A stretch of 64,000 bases of DNA from JADZAI01 sp964390465 (GTDB lineage: Bacteria > Pseudomonadota > Alphaproteobacteria > Micropepsales > Micropepsaceae). Positions 53,301 to 61,338 of the stretch are shown piece by piece; position 1 is the first letter of the stretch, and every line of letters begins with the position of its first letter. Position numbers and translations under genes: made by a program. The stretch spans positions 62,001-126,000 of the forward strand of contig CAYMIJ010000003.1 of the NCBI GenBank assembly GCA_964390465.1. Reading direction: 5' to 3'. The notes under the pieces were generated by a model that was not told where the DNA came from, did not search any database, and saw only the letters and a list, made by a program, of their open reading frames with translations.

Positions 53301-54075
53301 CCGCCGCGCGGTCACCAATTTTCAGGAAGCTCATCAGGCCCGATGACTTGCCGCCGCCGGCCAGTGACTCATTTTCACCGCGCAGGCTGGAAAAGTTCGA
53401 GCCCGTGCCCGAGCCGTATTTGAACAGGCGCGCTTCGCGCACCCACAGGTCCATGATGCCGCCCTCGTTCACAAGGTCGTCGGCAACGCCCTGAATGAAG
53501 CAGGCATGCGGCTGCGGGTGTTCATAGGCCGACTCTGAACGGGTCAGCTTGCCGGTCTGATAATCGACATAGAAATGGCCCTGACCGGGGCCGTCGATGC
53601 CGTAGGCCCAATGCAGGCCGGTGTTGAACCATTGCGGCGAATTGGGTGCGGCCATCTGCATGGCCAGCATGTGGCGCAGTTCGTCATAGAAGGCGCGGGC
53701 GTCTTCCTCGCCATCAAAATAGCCGCCCTTCCAGCCCCAATAGGTCCAGGTGCCTGCGAGACGGTCGAACACCTGTTTCGCCGAGGTCTCGCCGCCATCT
53801 GTGGCTGCGGCTTCTGCTGGAGCCTTGCGCCAAAGCCATGAAGGGACAGCGTTTTCCTCAACCGCCTTCAGATTGGCGGCGACGCCCCGGCGGCGGAAAT
53901 ATTTCTGCGCCAGCACGTCGCTGGCAACCTGGCTCCAGCTTTCAGGGACTTCGATATTGTCCTGCCGGAAAACGACCGAGCCATCGGGGTTTCGGATCTC
54001 GCTGGTGGTGGTACGGAAGGCGATGCCTTCGTATGCGTCTGATTTTCCGGCAGTAAAGTGGCGGTTGATACGCAT
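50320..54075 (-). CDS. nrdJ: Adenosylcobalamin-dependent (class II) ribonucleotide reductase
   Basis: Reduces ribonucleotides to deoxyribonucleotides with a B12-generated radical, independent of oxygen. About 1251 residues, the long alphaproteobacterial form. FKYGSGTGSNFSSLRGE and NPCSEYMFLDDTACNLASLN (about residue 467, catalytic Cys) mark the barrel. APTGTIGLVMDCDTTGIEPD is also family-typical. The C-terminus has a Cys-rich zinc-ribbon-like end (CGSCGNF..CMKCDTCG) including the Cys that re-reduce the active site. The start at 54075 (MRINRHFTAGKSDAYEGI) begins the conserved part; 25 upstream in-frame residues do not. No cobalamin riboswitch is visible upstream. Confidence 0.96.
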   Translation of the reverse strand: MRINRHFTAGKSDAYEGIAFRTTTSEIRNPDGSVVFRQDNIEVPESWSQVASDVLAQKYFRRRGVAANLKAVEENAVPSWLWRKAPAEAAATDGGETSAKQVFDRLAGTWTYWGWKGGYFDGEEDARAFYDELRHMLAMQMAAPNSPQWFNTGLHWAYGIDGPGQGHFYVDYQTGKLTRSESAYEHPQPHACFIQGVADDLVNEGGIMDLWVREARLFKYGSGTGSNFSSLRGENESLAGGGKSSGLMSFLKIGDRAAGAIKSGGTTRRAAKMVVVDVDHPDIEEFIDWKVIEEQKVAALVTGSKTMEQHLSAIMKACRNCDGHADDCFDPAKNPALKREVKAAKKALIPENYIQRVIHFAKQGYSNLEIRTYDTDWDSEAYLSVSGQNSNNSIRVTDEFLRAVETGGDWNLTRRTSGKVHKTLNARELWDKISYAAWACADPGIQFHTTINDWHTCPESGPIRASNPCSEYMFLDDTACNLASLNLLTFRTEDANGVKQFDIAGFEHACRLWTIVLEISVLMAQFPSKEIADLSYKYRTLGLGFANIGGLLMSSGLAYDSEEGRAIAGAITALMTGVSYATSAQMAGELGAFPGYARNAHHMLRVIRNHRRAAYGEHAGYEKVGIAPVPLKADKVPVSGLADAARKAWDSALMLGGLNGYRNAQATVIAPTGTIGLVMDCDTTGIEPDFALVKFKKLAGGGYFKIINQSVPEALAALGYSVEQRDDIINYAVGRGTLKGANALGHNALRAKGFGDEQIATVEAALATAFDIRFVFNRWTLGEDFCRDVLRLSDEQLDDGNFDMLGHLGFAKAEVEAANLFVCGAMTLEGAPHLQDRHLAVFDCANPCGRTGKRFLSVESHIRMMAAAQPFISGAISKTINMPNAAGVKECGESYMLSWKLALKANALYRDGSKLSQPLSSQLIADNDNDDDAVETLVAAPQAERAVQVTERIVEKIIERVREHARREKLPGRRKGYTQKAEVGGHKVYLRTGEYENGKIGEIFIDMHKEGAAFRSLMNNFAIAISLGLQYGVPLEEYVEAFVFTKFEPAGLVLGNDSIKNATSVLDYIFRELAVSYLGRHDLAHVVPRDDDDEDLGGGEDQDRTALKRPAVERAVSSGFVRGRSLGVVERSGAARAIDTETAFDLNISERLDDIRNQIGVQVVEKPVVRLVETAEVTTVNRVSEMIAKAETKLSPAELTRLKRETEGKRRAEARLKGYEGDACGSCGNFTLVRNGTCMKCDTCGSTSGCS

Positions 54076-54634
54076 CGTGCAAACAGCCCCGATCAGAAGT
54101 GACACCCAACAAAGACGAGTCTGCCCAAGGACGCTGCGCGCAGTTTGCACGCGATCGCCCCAATCCCATGATCAGGCTTGGTTTTCCCCGTCTGCCCCAG
54201 TCCGGGCCGGCCCTGTCTGAGTGGATCCATCTTGCCCTGCCCACCAAGATTCAGGGGCTGGTCTCTGCCTCAGTCAGTTTCCGAAGCGAACCATCTTTGG
54301 GCGGCCTGTGCAACAGATTTTGAGATAATTTTTAGGGAAGCCACCATATGTAGCGTGAAACGATGTTTCGCCGTGTGGAATAGACGGCTTCTCTCAATCA
54401 CTTAACCATAGACCTTTGGACCTAAAATAATTGTCGCAGAAATGTCTTGACCCATGAATGTCTGAGTCGTCCCACGTGTATGACACCACATGGAATGGTG
54501 GGGCGCCCGTATACCGCGCCGGGTGGACTGGCGTGAGGATATAACCAGAACAAGAGACAGGCGGAATCAGTGGGCGATTGCCGTTGCCCACGCGATTGGC
54601 GATAAGGCGTCAACGTGATTCAACGGAGCGCCCA
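54076..54634. promoter_or_regulatory. Divergent nrdJ / NDUFA12 intergenic region
   Basis: 559 bases with no convincing gene on either strand. An imperfect palindrome CACCATATGTAGCG (54342-54355) matches the NrdR repressor box CACTATATATAGTG at 11 of 14 positions. It lies about 270 bases from the nrdJ start and a second box at the usual spacing is not evident. The rest shows no recognised riboswitch or small RNA. Confidence 0.3.
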
Positions 54635-55012
54635 ATGGGTCTCATCAGTTCGATCTTCACTTGGTGGAACGGCGCGACCGCCGGTGCCTATCTGAAAACC
54701 ATGACCAGCGGGGTTCTGGTCGGGAAAGACGAGCAGGGCAATCGCTACTATCGAGACTCGAAGAATGTGAAACGCTGGGTCATCTACAAAGGGCTGGCCG
54801 AGCCTTCGCGGGTGCCGCCGGAATGGCACCACTGGTTGCATCACACCAGTGATGTGCCGCCATCACAGGAGCCCCCAGTGATGAAACCTTGGGAAAAGCC
54901 ACATGTGCCCAATATGACCGGAACGCCTTATGCCTACCGGCCAAAGGGCAGTCTTTATGCCGAGGGTCAGCGCCCCAAGGCGACCGGTGACTACGAAGCC
55001 TGGTCTCCATAA
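54635..55012 (+). CDS. NADH:ubiquinone oxidoreductase accessory subunit, NDUFA12-like
   Basis: About 125 residues. Homologue of the mitochondrial 17.2-kDa (B17.2) subunit. Recognised by FTWWNGATAGAYLKTMTSG, VGKDEQGNRYYRD, KRWVIYKGLAEPSRVPPEWH and HWLHHTSDVPPSQEP. The C-terminal segment KPHVPNMTGTPYAYRPKGSL is typical of the bacterial form. The ATG at 54635 follows CGGAGCG. NDUFA12 next to DUF2155 and aat is a conserved alphaproteobacterial order. Confidence 0.94.
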   Translation: MGLISSIFTWWNGATAGAYLKTMTSGVLVGKDEQGNRYYRDSKNVKRWVIYKGLAEPSRVPPEWHHWLHHTSDVPPSQEPPVMKPWEKPHVPNMTGTPYAYRPKGSLYAEGQRPKATGDYEAWSP

Positions 55013-55057
55013 AGTGACGCCGTCATTCAGCCGCAATCCAGCGTATCGTAGAGCACC

Positions 55058-55708
55058 ATGAACACGCGGCGGTCATTAAGCCTTTCTGTGGTGGCTCTGG
55101 GCGCGGGCGTATTGACCCTTGCTTGGGCCCAGGAAACAGCTGCGCCTTCGCTGGCTGCATCACCCGCGCCCTCGACCGCGCCTGTTTCAGCGCCCCCTGA
55201 TGAAAAACCCGTGGTCAAAATTGATCTGGCGAAGCTGGGCACGATCAAAGACACCGGCACGATGGATGATGCGGTTCCCGACGAAAAGGGTGTGCGCCGC
55301 TCCATCGTGATGGGTGGCCTGGACAAGATCACGGCACGCACCACGCGCTTTGAAGCGCCTGTTGGCGTGACGGTGCGCTACAAGAAGCTGCTGATCACAC
55401 CGCACACCTGTTATGTGCGTCCGCCCGAAGAAATCCCTGAAACAAGCGTCTTCGTGGATATCGCTGAAAGTGGTGGCAAAGACGCCAATGATGCGACGCG
55501 TCTCTATTCTGGCTGGATGTTTGCGTCCAGCCCCGGCCTGAATGGGCTTGAGCATCCGGTCTATGATGTGTGGGTTATCGGCTGCAAGGTCGATGACCCG
55601 AAGAACCCCGGTGCGCCAACCTATGTCGAACCTAAGGTTGATGATGCGGCCAGCGACAAACCTTCTATCGACGATGATGTGAAGGACGACGGCAGCGCCC
55701 GTGAATGA
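55058..55708 (+). CDS. DUF2155 domain exported protein
   Basis: 216 residues. A signal peptide (cleavage near AWA, residue 24) is followed by a Pro/Ala-rich linker and the DUF2155 domain (about 90-180), seen in KITARTTRFEAPVGVTVRYK, TPHTCYVRPPEEIPETSVFV and WMFASSPGLNGLEHPVYDVW. Two Cys (CYVRPP and IGCKVDDP) could pair. Function unknown; the gene normally accompanies aat and NDUFA12. The acidic C-terminal tail (about 30 residues) is encoded in DNA that overlaps the end of aat on the other strand. Confidence 0.88.
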   Translation: MNTRRSLSLSVVALGAGVLTLAWAQETAAPSLAASPAPSTAPVSAPPDEKPVVKIDLAKLGTIKDTGTMDDAVPDEKGVRRSIVMGGLDKITARTTRFEAPVGVTVRYKKLLITPHTCYVRPPEEIPETSVFVDIAESGGKDANDATRLYSGWMFASSPGLNGLEHPVYDVWVIGCKVDDPKNPGAPTYVEPKVDDAASDKPSIDDDVKDDGSARE

Positions 55709-56295
55709 AACACGGCATCGTGTTTCAGTGCAGTGGCGAGACGTTCTTTGTAATCATCACGCGGGATTTCAACCGCACCGAACTGCGACAGGTGAGGCGT
55801 TAGATACTGCGTATCGAGCAGCTGATAGCCACCTGTCCTCAGCACTTCGACCAGTGCCCAAAGTGCGACTTTGCTGGCATCGCGGCGGCGGCTGAACATG
55901 CTTTCGCCAAAGAACGCGGCACCCAGCGAAACGCCATATAAACCGCCCACAAGTGTGCTGCCTTCAAAACATTCAATGGAATGAGCGTGTCCATGCTCGA
56001 ATAGCTCCGTGTAAAGATCAACGATCTCGTCATTGATCCACGTTTCTTCGTGGCCAGGGCGAGGTTCTGCGCAGGCACGCATGACATGTTCAAATGCGGT
56101 ATCAACGCTGATGCGGTAAGGGCGCTGGCGGATCGTCCGCTTCAGCCGGTGCGGAACATGGAACGCATCCAGAGGGATGACGCCGCGCATCTCAGGATCG
56201 AACCAGTATAGCTCTGGGTCGTCCCGCGACATCGCCATCGGAAACACACCGATGGCATAGGCTCTGAGGAGCGTTGGCGCATCCAGACCAGACAT
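55621..56295 (-). CDS. aat: Leucyl/phenylalanyl-tRNA--protein transferase
   Basis: Adds Leu or Phe to N-terminal Lys/Arg of proteins, marking them for ClpS/ClpAP degradation. 224 residues. Signature elements: AYAIGVFPMAMSRDDPELYWFDP, RGVIPLDAFHVPHRLKRTIR, SIECFEGSTLVGGLYGVSLG and FFGESMFSRRRDASKVAL. The last ~30 residues (from SRALPSSF) are Ser-rich and unlike the family; they are read from DNA overlapping the DUF2155 gene by 88 bases. In most relatives accC lies just upstream on the same strand; here a divergent 2.2-kb gene separates them. Confidence 0.95.
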   Translation of the reverse strand: MSGLDAPTLLRAYAIGVFPMAMSRDDPELYWFDPEMRGVIPLDAFHVPHRLKRTIRQRPYRISVDTAFEHVMRACAEPRPGHEETWINDEIVDLYTELFEHGHAHSIECFEGSTLVGGLYGVSLGAAFFGESMFSRRRDASKVALWALVEVLRTGGYQLLDTQYLTPHLSQFGAVEIPRDDYKERLATALKHDAVFHSRALPSSFTSSSIEGLSLAASSTLGST

Positions 56296-56398
56296 TTCAG
56301 GGCTGCGGCTTTAAGTCACATTTGACATGCATCGTGCGCATCATAATGTGCCTTTCAGCGCGAGTTGCGCAACTCCCCCGGGATAAGGGCTACATCGC

Positions 56399-58603
56399 AT
56401 GCGTTGGAAAAAAGCAACGAGCTGTTTCACAGCGTTGGCCTTTTCACTTGGGCAGATTGCGGGTGCATCAACCCCACAGAGCCTTGCTGACAGTATGATT
56501 GCAACCGCTGATGCACTCGACAAACTGGCAGAAGCTGCCCCTCGTATTGATTATGATGTGACAGAGCGCGCCAGAACCATCGGCGCTGATCCAGCCTCCC
56601 TCACATCATGGGTGGCCGCAAATACTGTTCACGACACGTATCGCGGCAGTCTGAAAGGTGCACAGGGCACGCTGGAAGATCGTCGCGGGAACAGCCTTGA
56701 TCGTGCGTTACTGCTTGCCTCCATGATCAAGGCGTCAGGCGGGGAGGTACGGTTGGCCCGCACGACTTTGCCAACCGATGTCGTCACGAAGCTGGCCGCA
56801 AGTCTTTCTACGCAACAGCACATTGCCTCACCGCTCATCGGCAATGACATCTCAGGGCCAATACTCAGCGAGCTGGCGGCTGATCCGCGCGTCAATGGCG
56901 CCGCTTTGAAGTCCGGGAGCGCGGACTCTGACACAGCAGTGACGGATGCCCTCAAGGCTCGGGCCGTCGCTATGTCCACGCGTTTGCAAGCAGACGTTGC
57001 ACCTGCGCTGGCATCCGCGCCACCGGCTGATCTGACGCTTGCGCTGGCGGATCACTGGTGGGTGCAGGTGCGGTCGGGCGGCACATGGGTTGACTATGAC
57101 CCTGATGCAGCTGCCATCGGACCACAGACGGCGACGTCTACGCTGTCTCCTGACAGCGTTCCCAATGATGCCACGCACAGCACGACGGTTCGCTTTATTG
57201 CGGAAACGGTCGGGGCAGATGGCAAGCTCTCCTCGAAAACTGTCCTGGAAAAGACACTGACAACGCCGCAAGTGAATGGGCGTATCGTGTTTTTGTCATT
57301 TCAGCCCGTCGATGCCACGGATATGGGGGCTGTCGATCTGGAATCTGAACAGGCAATCAACGGAATGGCCGCGGGCGCTGTGTGGCTGCCAATGCTGCTC
57401 ACGGATGAGGAAACAAAGCAGTCTCTCATTCTGGCCGATGGATCACTGGAAGAGGCCACCGAGGCTAATATACAGCGTTACAAGAATGCGACGGCCGGGT
57501 CCCTGGCGGGTTCGGCAAGCGGGATTGACGCGATCGGGCCGGACGCTGACTCCACAGATTCTGCGGGCAGCAAACAAAGCGGGTTCACGGCCGCATGGAT
57601 TGAGTTCGAGGTCGTGACGCCGGGCGAAAAAACCGTAACGCAGCGCCGTGTCGTGTTTGATGTCATTGGCGATGATGAACGCGAGGACGGCATATTCACG
57701 GGCGTGCTTGATGATGCAGCGCTGCGCACGCGCGGCCTGGCGATGCGATCTGTTTCATCCATGGTGTTGCAGGGTGGAGCTGTTTCACCGGCCAGGATGC
57801 TATCGCGTCTTGCACCTCATATGGCGTTGGCGCGCCGCGCGACGGCTGCCTGGGTTCTGGGCGGAGCGCCTGACTCACCGCCCTCGTATGATGAAAGGTT
57901 TTTGCCTTCCAATCTGCCTTTGAATCTGTGGGCGCTGGAACGGCCTTTTGCTGGCGCCATGACTTCAACGAATATCGCCCTTCAGCGCGCTTCATTCGAG
58001 GTATCAGACGGGCAGCTCGTCGCAACTGAAGGCTTCGATATCATTGCGAACCCGACTGCTGCACCTAACGCAGCCGACCGCATTTCAGCGGGTGTCGCTG
58101 ATACCTTGCAGGAGCATATGCTGCTGGGTGAGCCAACCGGCATGCACAACACGGCTGCTGCGTATGAGGCTGACATCAAAGCTGGTAAAGTCTGGAAACT
58201 GATCAAGCCGAGTGAAGGGGCAGCCTTTTACGCGCCGGAGATGCCGACAAATGTCGCGTCACTCATCAAAAATGATCTGGCACAGGGCTATGCAGTTCTG
58301 CTCCCGGCAGATCGGCTCACTGCAGATGTGGTGTGGTGGCGGGTTGACCCAGCAACCGGTCAAACGCTGGGCATGTCACCCTACGGCGGCTCTACCATTC
58401 TGGAAAAGGTAATTATTACTGGTAGTGTGGCGCTGGTTATTTGGGCCACAATGGTCCGGATTTGCCGCTCCAATGGAGGCAAAAAGCCCGGCCAATCTTT
58501 GGCGGGCTGTTTTGCAGATGCCATAAGCACCAAGCTTTCGAAATGGGCTAACGAAAAAGTCGGCGGCCTTGGAAAGATTGGGTCAGAGGAATTGTGGAAG
58601 TAG
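56399..58603 (+). CDS. Exported transglutaminase-like protein with C-terminal membrane anchor
   Basis: 734 residues. Signal peptide (about 1-23, cleavage near AGA). Residues ~70-235 look like a transglutaminase/cysteine-protease core: YRGSLKGAQGTLEDRRGNSL then DRALLLASMIKASGGEVRLA, with HWWVQVRSGGTWVDYDP providing His219 and Asp232/234. Canonical enzymes have Cys in the helix-start position where this one has Ser99 (GNSLDRALLLA), so it is probably catalytically dead or altered. A long middle region is unassigned. Near the C-terminus VVWWRVDPATGQTLGMSPYG precedes one transmembrane helix (about 671-688) and a 46-residue tail with two Cys. It interrupts the usual accC-aat adjacency. Function unknown. 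Confidence 0.7.
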   Translation: MRWKKATSCFTALAFSLGQIAGASTPQSLADSMIATADALDKLAEAAPRIDYDVTERARTIGADPASLTSWVAANTVHDTYRGSLKGAQGTLEDRRGNSLDRALLLASMIKASGGEVRLARTTLPTDVVTKLAASLSTQQHIASPLIGNDISGPILSELAADPRVNGAALKSGSADSDTAVTDALKARAVAMSTRLQADVAPALASAPPADLTLALADHWWVQVRSGGTWVDYDPDAAAIGPQTATSTLSPDSVPNDATHSTTVRFIAETVGADGKLSSKTVLEKTLTTPQVNGRIVFLSFQPVDATDMGAVDLESEQAINGMAAGAVWLPMLLTDEETKQSLILADGSLEEATEANIQRYKNATAGSLAGSASGIDAIGPDADSTDSAGSKQSGFTAAWIEFEVVTPGEKTVTQRRVVFDVIGDDEREDGIFTGVLDDAALRTRGLAMRSVSSMVLQGGAVSPARMLSRLAPHMALARRATAAWVLGGAPDSPPSYDERFLPSNLPLNLWALERPFAGAMTSTNIALQRASFEVSDGQLVATEGFDIIANPTAAPNAADRISAGVADTLQEHMLLGEPTGMHNTAAAYEADIKAGKVWKLIKPSEGAAFYAPEMPTNVASLIKNDLAQGYAVLLPADRLTADVVWWRVDPATGQTLGMSPYGGSTILEKVIITGSVALVIWATMVRICRSNGGKKPGQSLAGCFADAISTKLSKWANEKVGGLGKIGSEELWK

Positions 58604-58608
58604 GGCGC

Positions 58609-58634
58609 GTTGCGCAGCCATCAGACTGCGCAAC
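58609..58634. terminator. Hairpin between convergent genes
   Basis: A perfect 9-bp inverted repeat GTTGCGCAG (58609-58617) / CTGCGCAAC (58626-58634) with an 8-base loop lies between the stop of the 734-residue protein and the accC stop. There is no T-run on either side, so termination is plausible from position but not certain. Confidence 0.5.
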
Positions 58635-58639
58635 CTCGC

Positions 58640-59983
58640 TCATCCCGCGTTACGTGCGAGGAACTCTTCCAGCCAGTGAATGTGATAGTCGCCGTTCTGG
58701 AAGTCCGGCTCGCGCATCAGTTTCTGGAACAGCGGTATGGTCGTTTCCACGCCATCCACCACAAACTCATCCAGTGAACGTCGCAGCCGCATGAGACATT
58801 CATTGCGGTTGCGACCATGGACGATCAGCTTGCCGATCAGGCTGTCGTAATAGGGCGGGATGGCGTAACCGGCATAGGCCGCACTGTCGACACGCACGCC
58901 AAGTCCGCCTGGCGTATGCCAGTTGGTAATTTTCCCAGGTGAGGGCCGGAAGGTCACCGGATTTTCTGCATTGACGCGGCACTCGATGGCGTGGCCACGA
59001 AACTCGATATCGGCCTGCGTCAATCCAAGCGGCGCACCATTGGCCACACGGATCTGTTCGCGCACGAGGTCAAGCCCGGTGATCATCTCGGTGATCGGGT
59101 GCTCCACCTGAAGCCTGGTATTCATCTCGATGAAATAGAACTGCCCGTTCTCATACAGGAACTCGACCGTCCCGACGCCGATATAGCCGAGCTTGCGCAT
59201 GGCATTGGCGACGATGCTGCCAATCTCAGCGCGCTGTTCAGCGTTGAGGGCAGGGGATGTCGCTTCTTCCAGCACTTTCTGGTGGCGACGCTGTAGCGAA
59301 CAGTCGCGCTCGCCCAGATGCAATGCGGTGCCATGCATGTCGCACAGCACCTGCACCTCGATATGACGGGGCGTCGATAGATATTTCTCGATATAAACCG
59401 TGTCGTCACCAAAGGCTGACTTGGCTTCTGATCGCGCCAGGCTAAGCGCTGTCATCAGCGCTTCTGGCTTTTCAGCGATCTTCATGCCGCGTCCACCGCC
59501 ACCGGCAGCTGCCTTGATAAGAACCGGAAAACCGATCTCATCGGCGATGCGAGGGGCTTCGGCATCGGTGACCGCACCGTCAGATCCGGGTACGCACGGA
59601 ATGCCCAATGCAATGGCCGTTTTCTTGGCCTGCACTTTATCACCCATGACGCGGATATGTTCCGCTGTCGGGCCGATAAAGGTGATGTTGTGCGCGGTGA
59701 CGATTTCAGCAAAGCGCGCATTCTCGCTTAAGAAGCCGTAGCCCGGATGGATGGCATTCGCCCCGGTAATTTCACAGGCCGCAATCAGCGAGGGGATGTT
59801 GAGATAGGAATCTTTCGCGGCTGGCGGGCCGATACACACGCTTTCATCGGCCATGCGCACATGCATCGCATTGGCGTCGGCGGTGGAATGGACCGCCACG
59901 GTCTTGATGCCCATCTCGCGGCAGGCGCGCACGACGCGCATGGCAATTTCGCCGCGATTGGCAATGAGTACCTTGTCGAACAT
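58640..59983 (-). CDS. accC: Acetyl-CoA carboxylase, biotin carboxylase subunit
   Basis: Carboxylates the biotin of AccB with bicarbonate and ATP, the first half-reaction of fatty acid synthesis. 447 residues. N-terminal FDKVLIANRGEIAMRVVRAC, the ATP-grasp glycine loop AAAGGGGRGMKIA, FIEMNTRLQVEHPITEMITG with metal ligands and catalytic Arg, and the C-terminal VDGVETTIPLFQKLM are present. It follows accB by 15 bases in the aroQ-accB-accC operon. Confidence 0.97.
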   Translation of the reverse strand: MFDKVLIANRGEIAMRVVRACREMGIKTVAVHSTADANAMHVRMADESVCIGPPAAKDSYLNIPSLIAACEITGANAIHPGYGFLSENARFAEIVTAHNITFIGPTAEHIRVMGDKVQAKKTAIALGIPCVPGSDGAVTDAEAPRIADEIGFPVLIKAAAGGGGRGMKIAEKPEALMTALSLARSEAKSAFGDDTVYIEKYLSTPRHIEVQVLCDMHGTALHLGERDCSLQRRHQKVLEEATSPALNAEQRAEIGSIVANAMRKLGYIGVGTVEFLYENGQFYFIEMNTRLQVEHPITEMITGLDLVREQIRVANGAPLGLTQADIEFRGHAIECRVNAENPVTFRPSPGKITNWHTPGGLGVRVDSAAYAGYAIPPYYDSLIGKLIVHGRNRNECLMRLRRSLDEFVVDGVETTIPLFQKLMREPDFQNGDYHIHWLEEFLARNAG

Positions 59984-59998
59984 AAGGCTGTGCCGCCC

Positions 59999-60565
59999 TT
60001 ATTCGATGATCATGAGGACTTCGCCGAACTCCACCGGCTGGGTGTCGCTGACGAGAATCTGCGTGACGCGGCCAGACTTCGGCGCGGGGATCGGGTTCAT
60101 GGTCTTCATGGCCTCCACGATCAGAAGCGTCTGGTCTTCCTTCACCGTGTCACCCACCTGCACGAAGGGCGCTGCACCAGGCTGTGGCGAGAGATAAGCC
60201 GTGCCAACCATGGGAGAAGGCACGGCCCCAGGATGCTTGGATAGATCGGCCGGGGCAGTCTGTGCCTCCGGTGCTGATGACTGCGTGAAGGTCTTCGGCA
60301 TCATGGCCGGTGCGGCAGGCGCTGCAACCGGGGGCGGCGCATAGACAATGGGCGCAGCCGATGGCGCAGCGGCGCGCGAAACACGCACCTTCAGCCCGGC
60401 GCGCTCCACCTCAATTTCTGTAATGTTCGCTTTATCGAGCAGATGGGCGAGGGTGGTGACAAACTCAATATCGCCGCTCGCGGTGGCAGTGGCGTCGGAT
60501 GTTTTGATGTCGGGCATTTTGGCCTTGGGCTGAATGACGATCTGCTTCTTGTCTGACATGTTCAT
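59999..60565 (-). CDS. accB: Acetyl-CoA carboxylase, biotin carboxyl carrier protein
   Basis: Carries biotin between the carboxylase and transferase of acetyl-CoA carboxylase. 188 residues. An N-terminal segment (FVTTLAHLLDKANITEIEVE) is followed by an Ala/Pro linker and the biotinyl domain (about 108-188), with the modified Lys in VEAMKTMNPI and the thumb-bearing IVEAMK..NPIPAPKSGRV fold. ATG 60565 overlaps the aroQ stop (ATGA); a second ATG is two codons later. Confidence 0.96.
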   Translation of the reverse strand: MNMSDKKQIVIQPKAKMPDIKTSDATATASGDIEFVTTLAHLLDKANITEIEVERAGLKVRVSRAAAPSAAPIVYAPPPVAAPAAPAMMPKTFTQSSAPEAQTAPADLSKHPGAVPSPMVGTAYLSPQPGAAPFVQVGDTVKEDQTLLIVEAMKTMNPIPAPKSGRVTQILVSDTQPVEFGEVLMIIE

Positions 60566-61023
60566 ACGCGTTTGGACCGGGAGCGATCCTTGATGAGAGT
60601 AAGCGCGGCCTCAACGGCAAGAACATAGCCCTGCGCGCCGAGCCCTACGATGACGCCGTCCGCTGCCGCCGAAATATAGGAGTGATGGCGGAAGGCTTCG
60701 CGCCGGTGGACATTTGACAGATGGACCTCGATGACGGGCAGGTCAACGGTTTTCAGTGCGTCATGCAGGGCGATCGATGTATGGCTGTAGGCGCCAGCAT
60801 TGATGATGATCGCACTGGCCTTCGTCCGCGCCTCGTGGATCCAGTCGACCAGCATCCCTTCATGGTTCGATTGCCGGAAGTCGATGGTGGCTTTGCCTTC
60901 ACGCGCCCGCTCAGCACACAGGGCTGCGATATCTTTCAGCGTCTGCTTGCCATAAATCTCAGGCTCACGGCTCCCAAGGAGGTTGAGGTTAGGCCCGTTC
61001 AGAATGTAGATCGGTTTTGCCAT
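60562..61023 (-). CDS. aroQ: 3-dehydroquinate dehydratase, type II
   Basis: Third step of the shikimate pathway. 153 residues, the dodecameric type II form. Landmarks are ILNGPNLNLLGSREPEIYG with the catalytic Tyr, QSNHEGMLVDWIHEA, INAGAYSHTSIALHDAL and EVHLSNVHRREAFRHHSYIS with the catalytic His. First gene of the aroQ-accB-accC operon, divergent from thiS (72 bases between starts). Confidence 0.97.
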   Translation of the reverse strand: MAKPIYILNGPNLNLLGSREPEIYGKQTLKDIAALCAERAREGKATIDFRQSNHEGMLVDWIHEARTKASAIIINAGAYSHTSIALHDALKTVDLPVIEVHLSNVHRREAFRHHSYISAAADGVIVGLGAQGYVLAVEAALTLIKDRSRSKRV

Positions 61024-61095
61024 GGCTTCCGGCAGCTGGGTTCGGGGCCTTATAGCTTCGGACGTGCCGGGGCGGAAGCGGCGAAGGACGTCAAA

Positions 61096-61302
61096 GTGCA
61101 GATTGAAATCACCTTAAACGGAGAAAAACGCAGTCTCGACAGGCCGTTAACCGTTAATGGGCTGTTGGAGATGCTGGGTTTTTCTGACGGCAAGGTCGCG
61201 GTGGAACGAAATCTGGAGATCGTCCCGCGCTCTGAATATCAAACGGCCGCCATTCAAAATGGCGACCGTATTGAGATCGTTCGGTTCATTGGCGGCGGTT
61301 GA
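61096..61302 (+). CDS. thiS: Sulfur carrier protein ThiS
   Basis: Ubiquitin-fold protein whose C-terminal thiocarboxylate donates sulfur for the thiazole ring of thiamin. About 68 residues from GTG 61096, which has AAGGA at 61084-61088 upstream; longer readings enter the divergent aroQ region. ITLNGEKRSLDRPLTVNGLL and VAVERNLEIVPRSEY match the family, and the chain ends RFIGGG, with the functional Gly-Gly. Its partner thiG lies 1.7 kb downstream, beyond a gene on the other strand. Confidence 0.92.
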   Translation: MQIEITLNGEKRSLDRPLTVNGLLEMLGFSDGKVAVERNLEIVPRSEYQTAAIQNGDRIEIVRFIGGG

Positions 61303-61338
61303 AGCCAGGTTACAGACGCCGCCGGGATAGTTCAGGGT

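Noticed and set aside
54076..54634. Cobalamin riboswitch upstream of the B12-dependent reductase
   Set aside because: The conserved B12-box (GCCACTG type) and surrounding stems were looked for on the minus strand and not seen.
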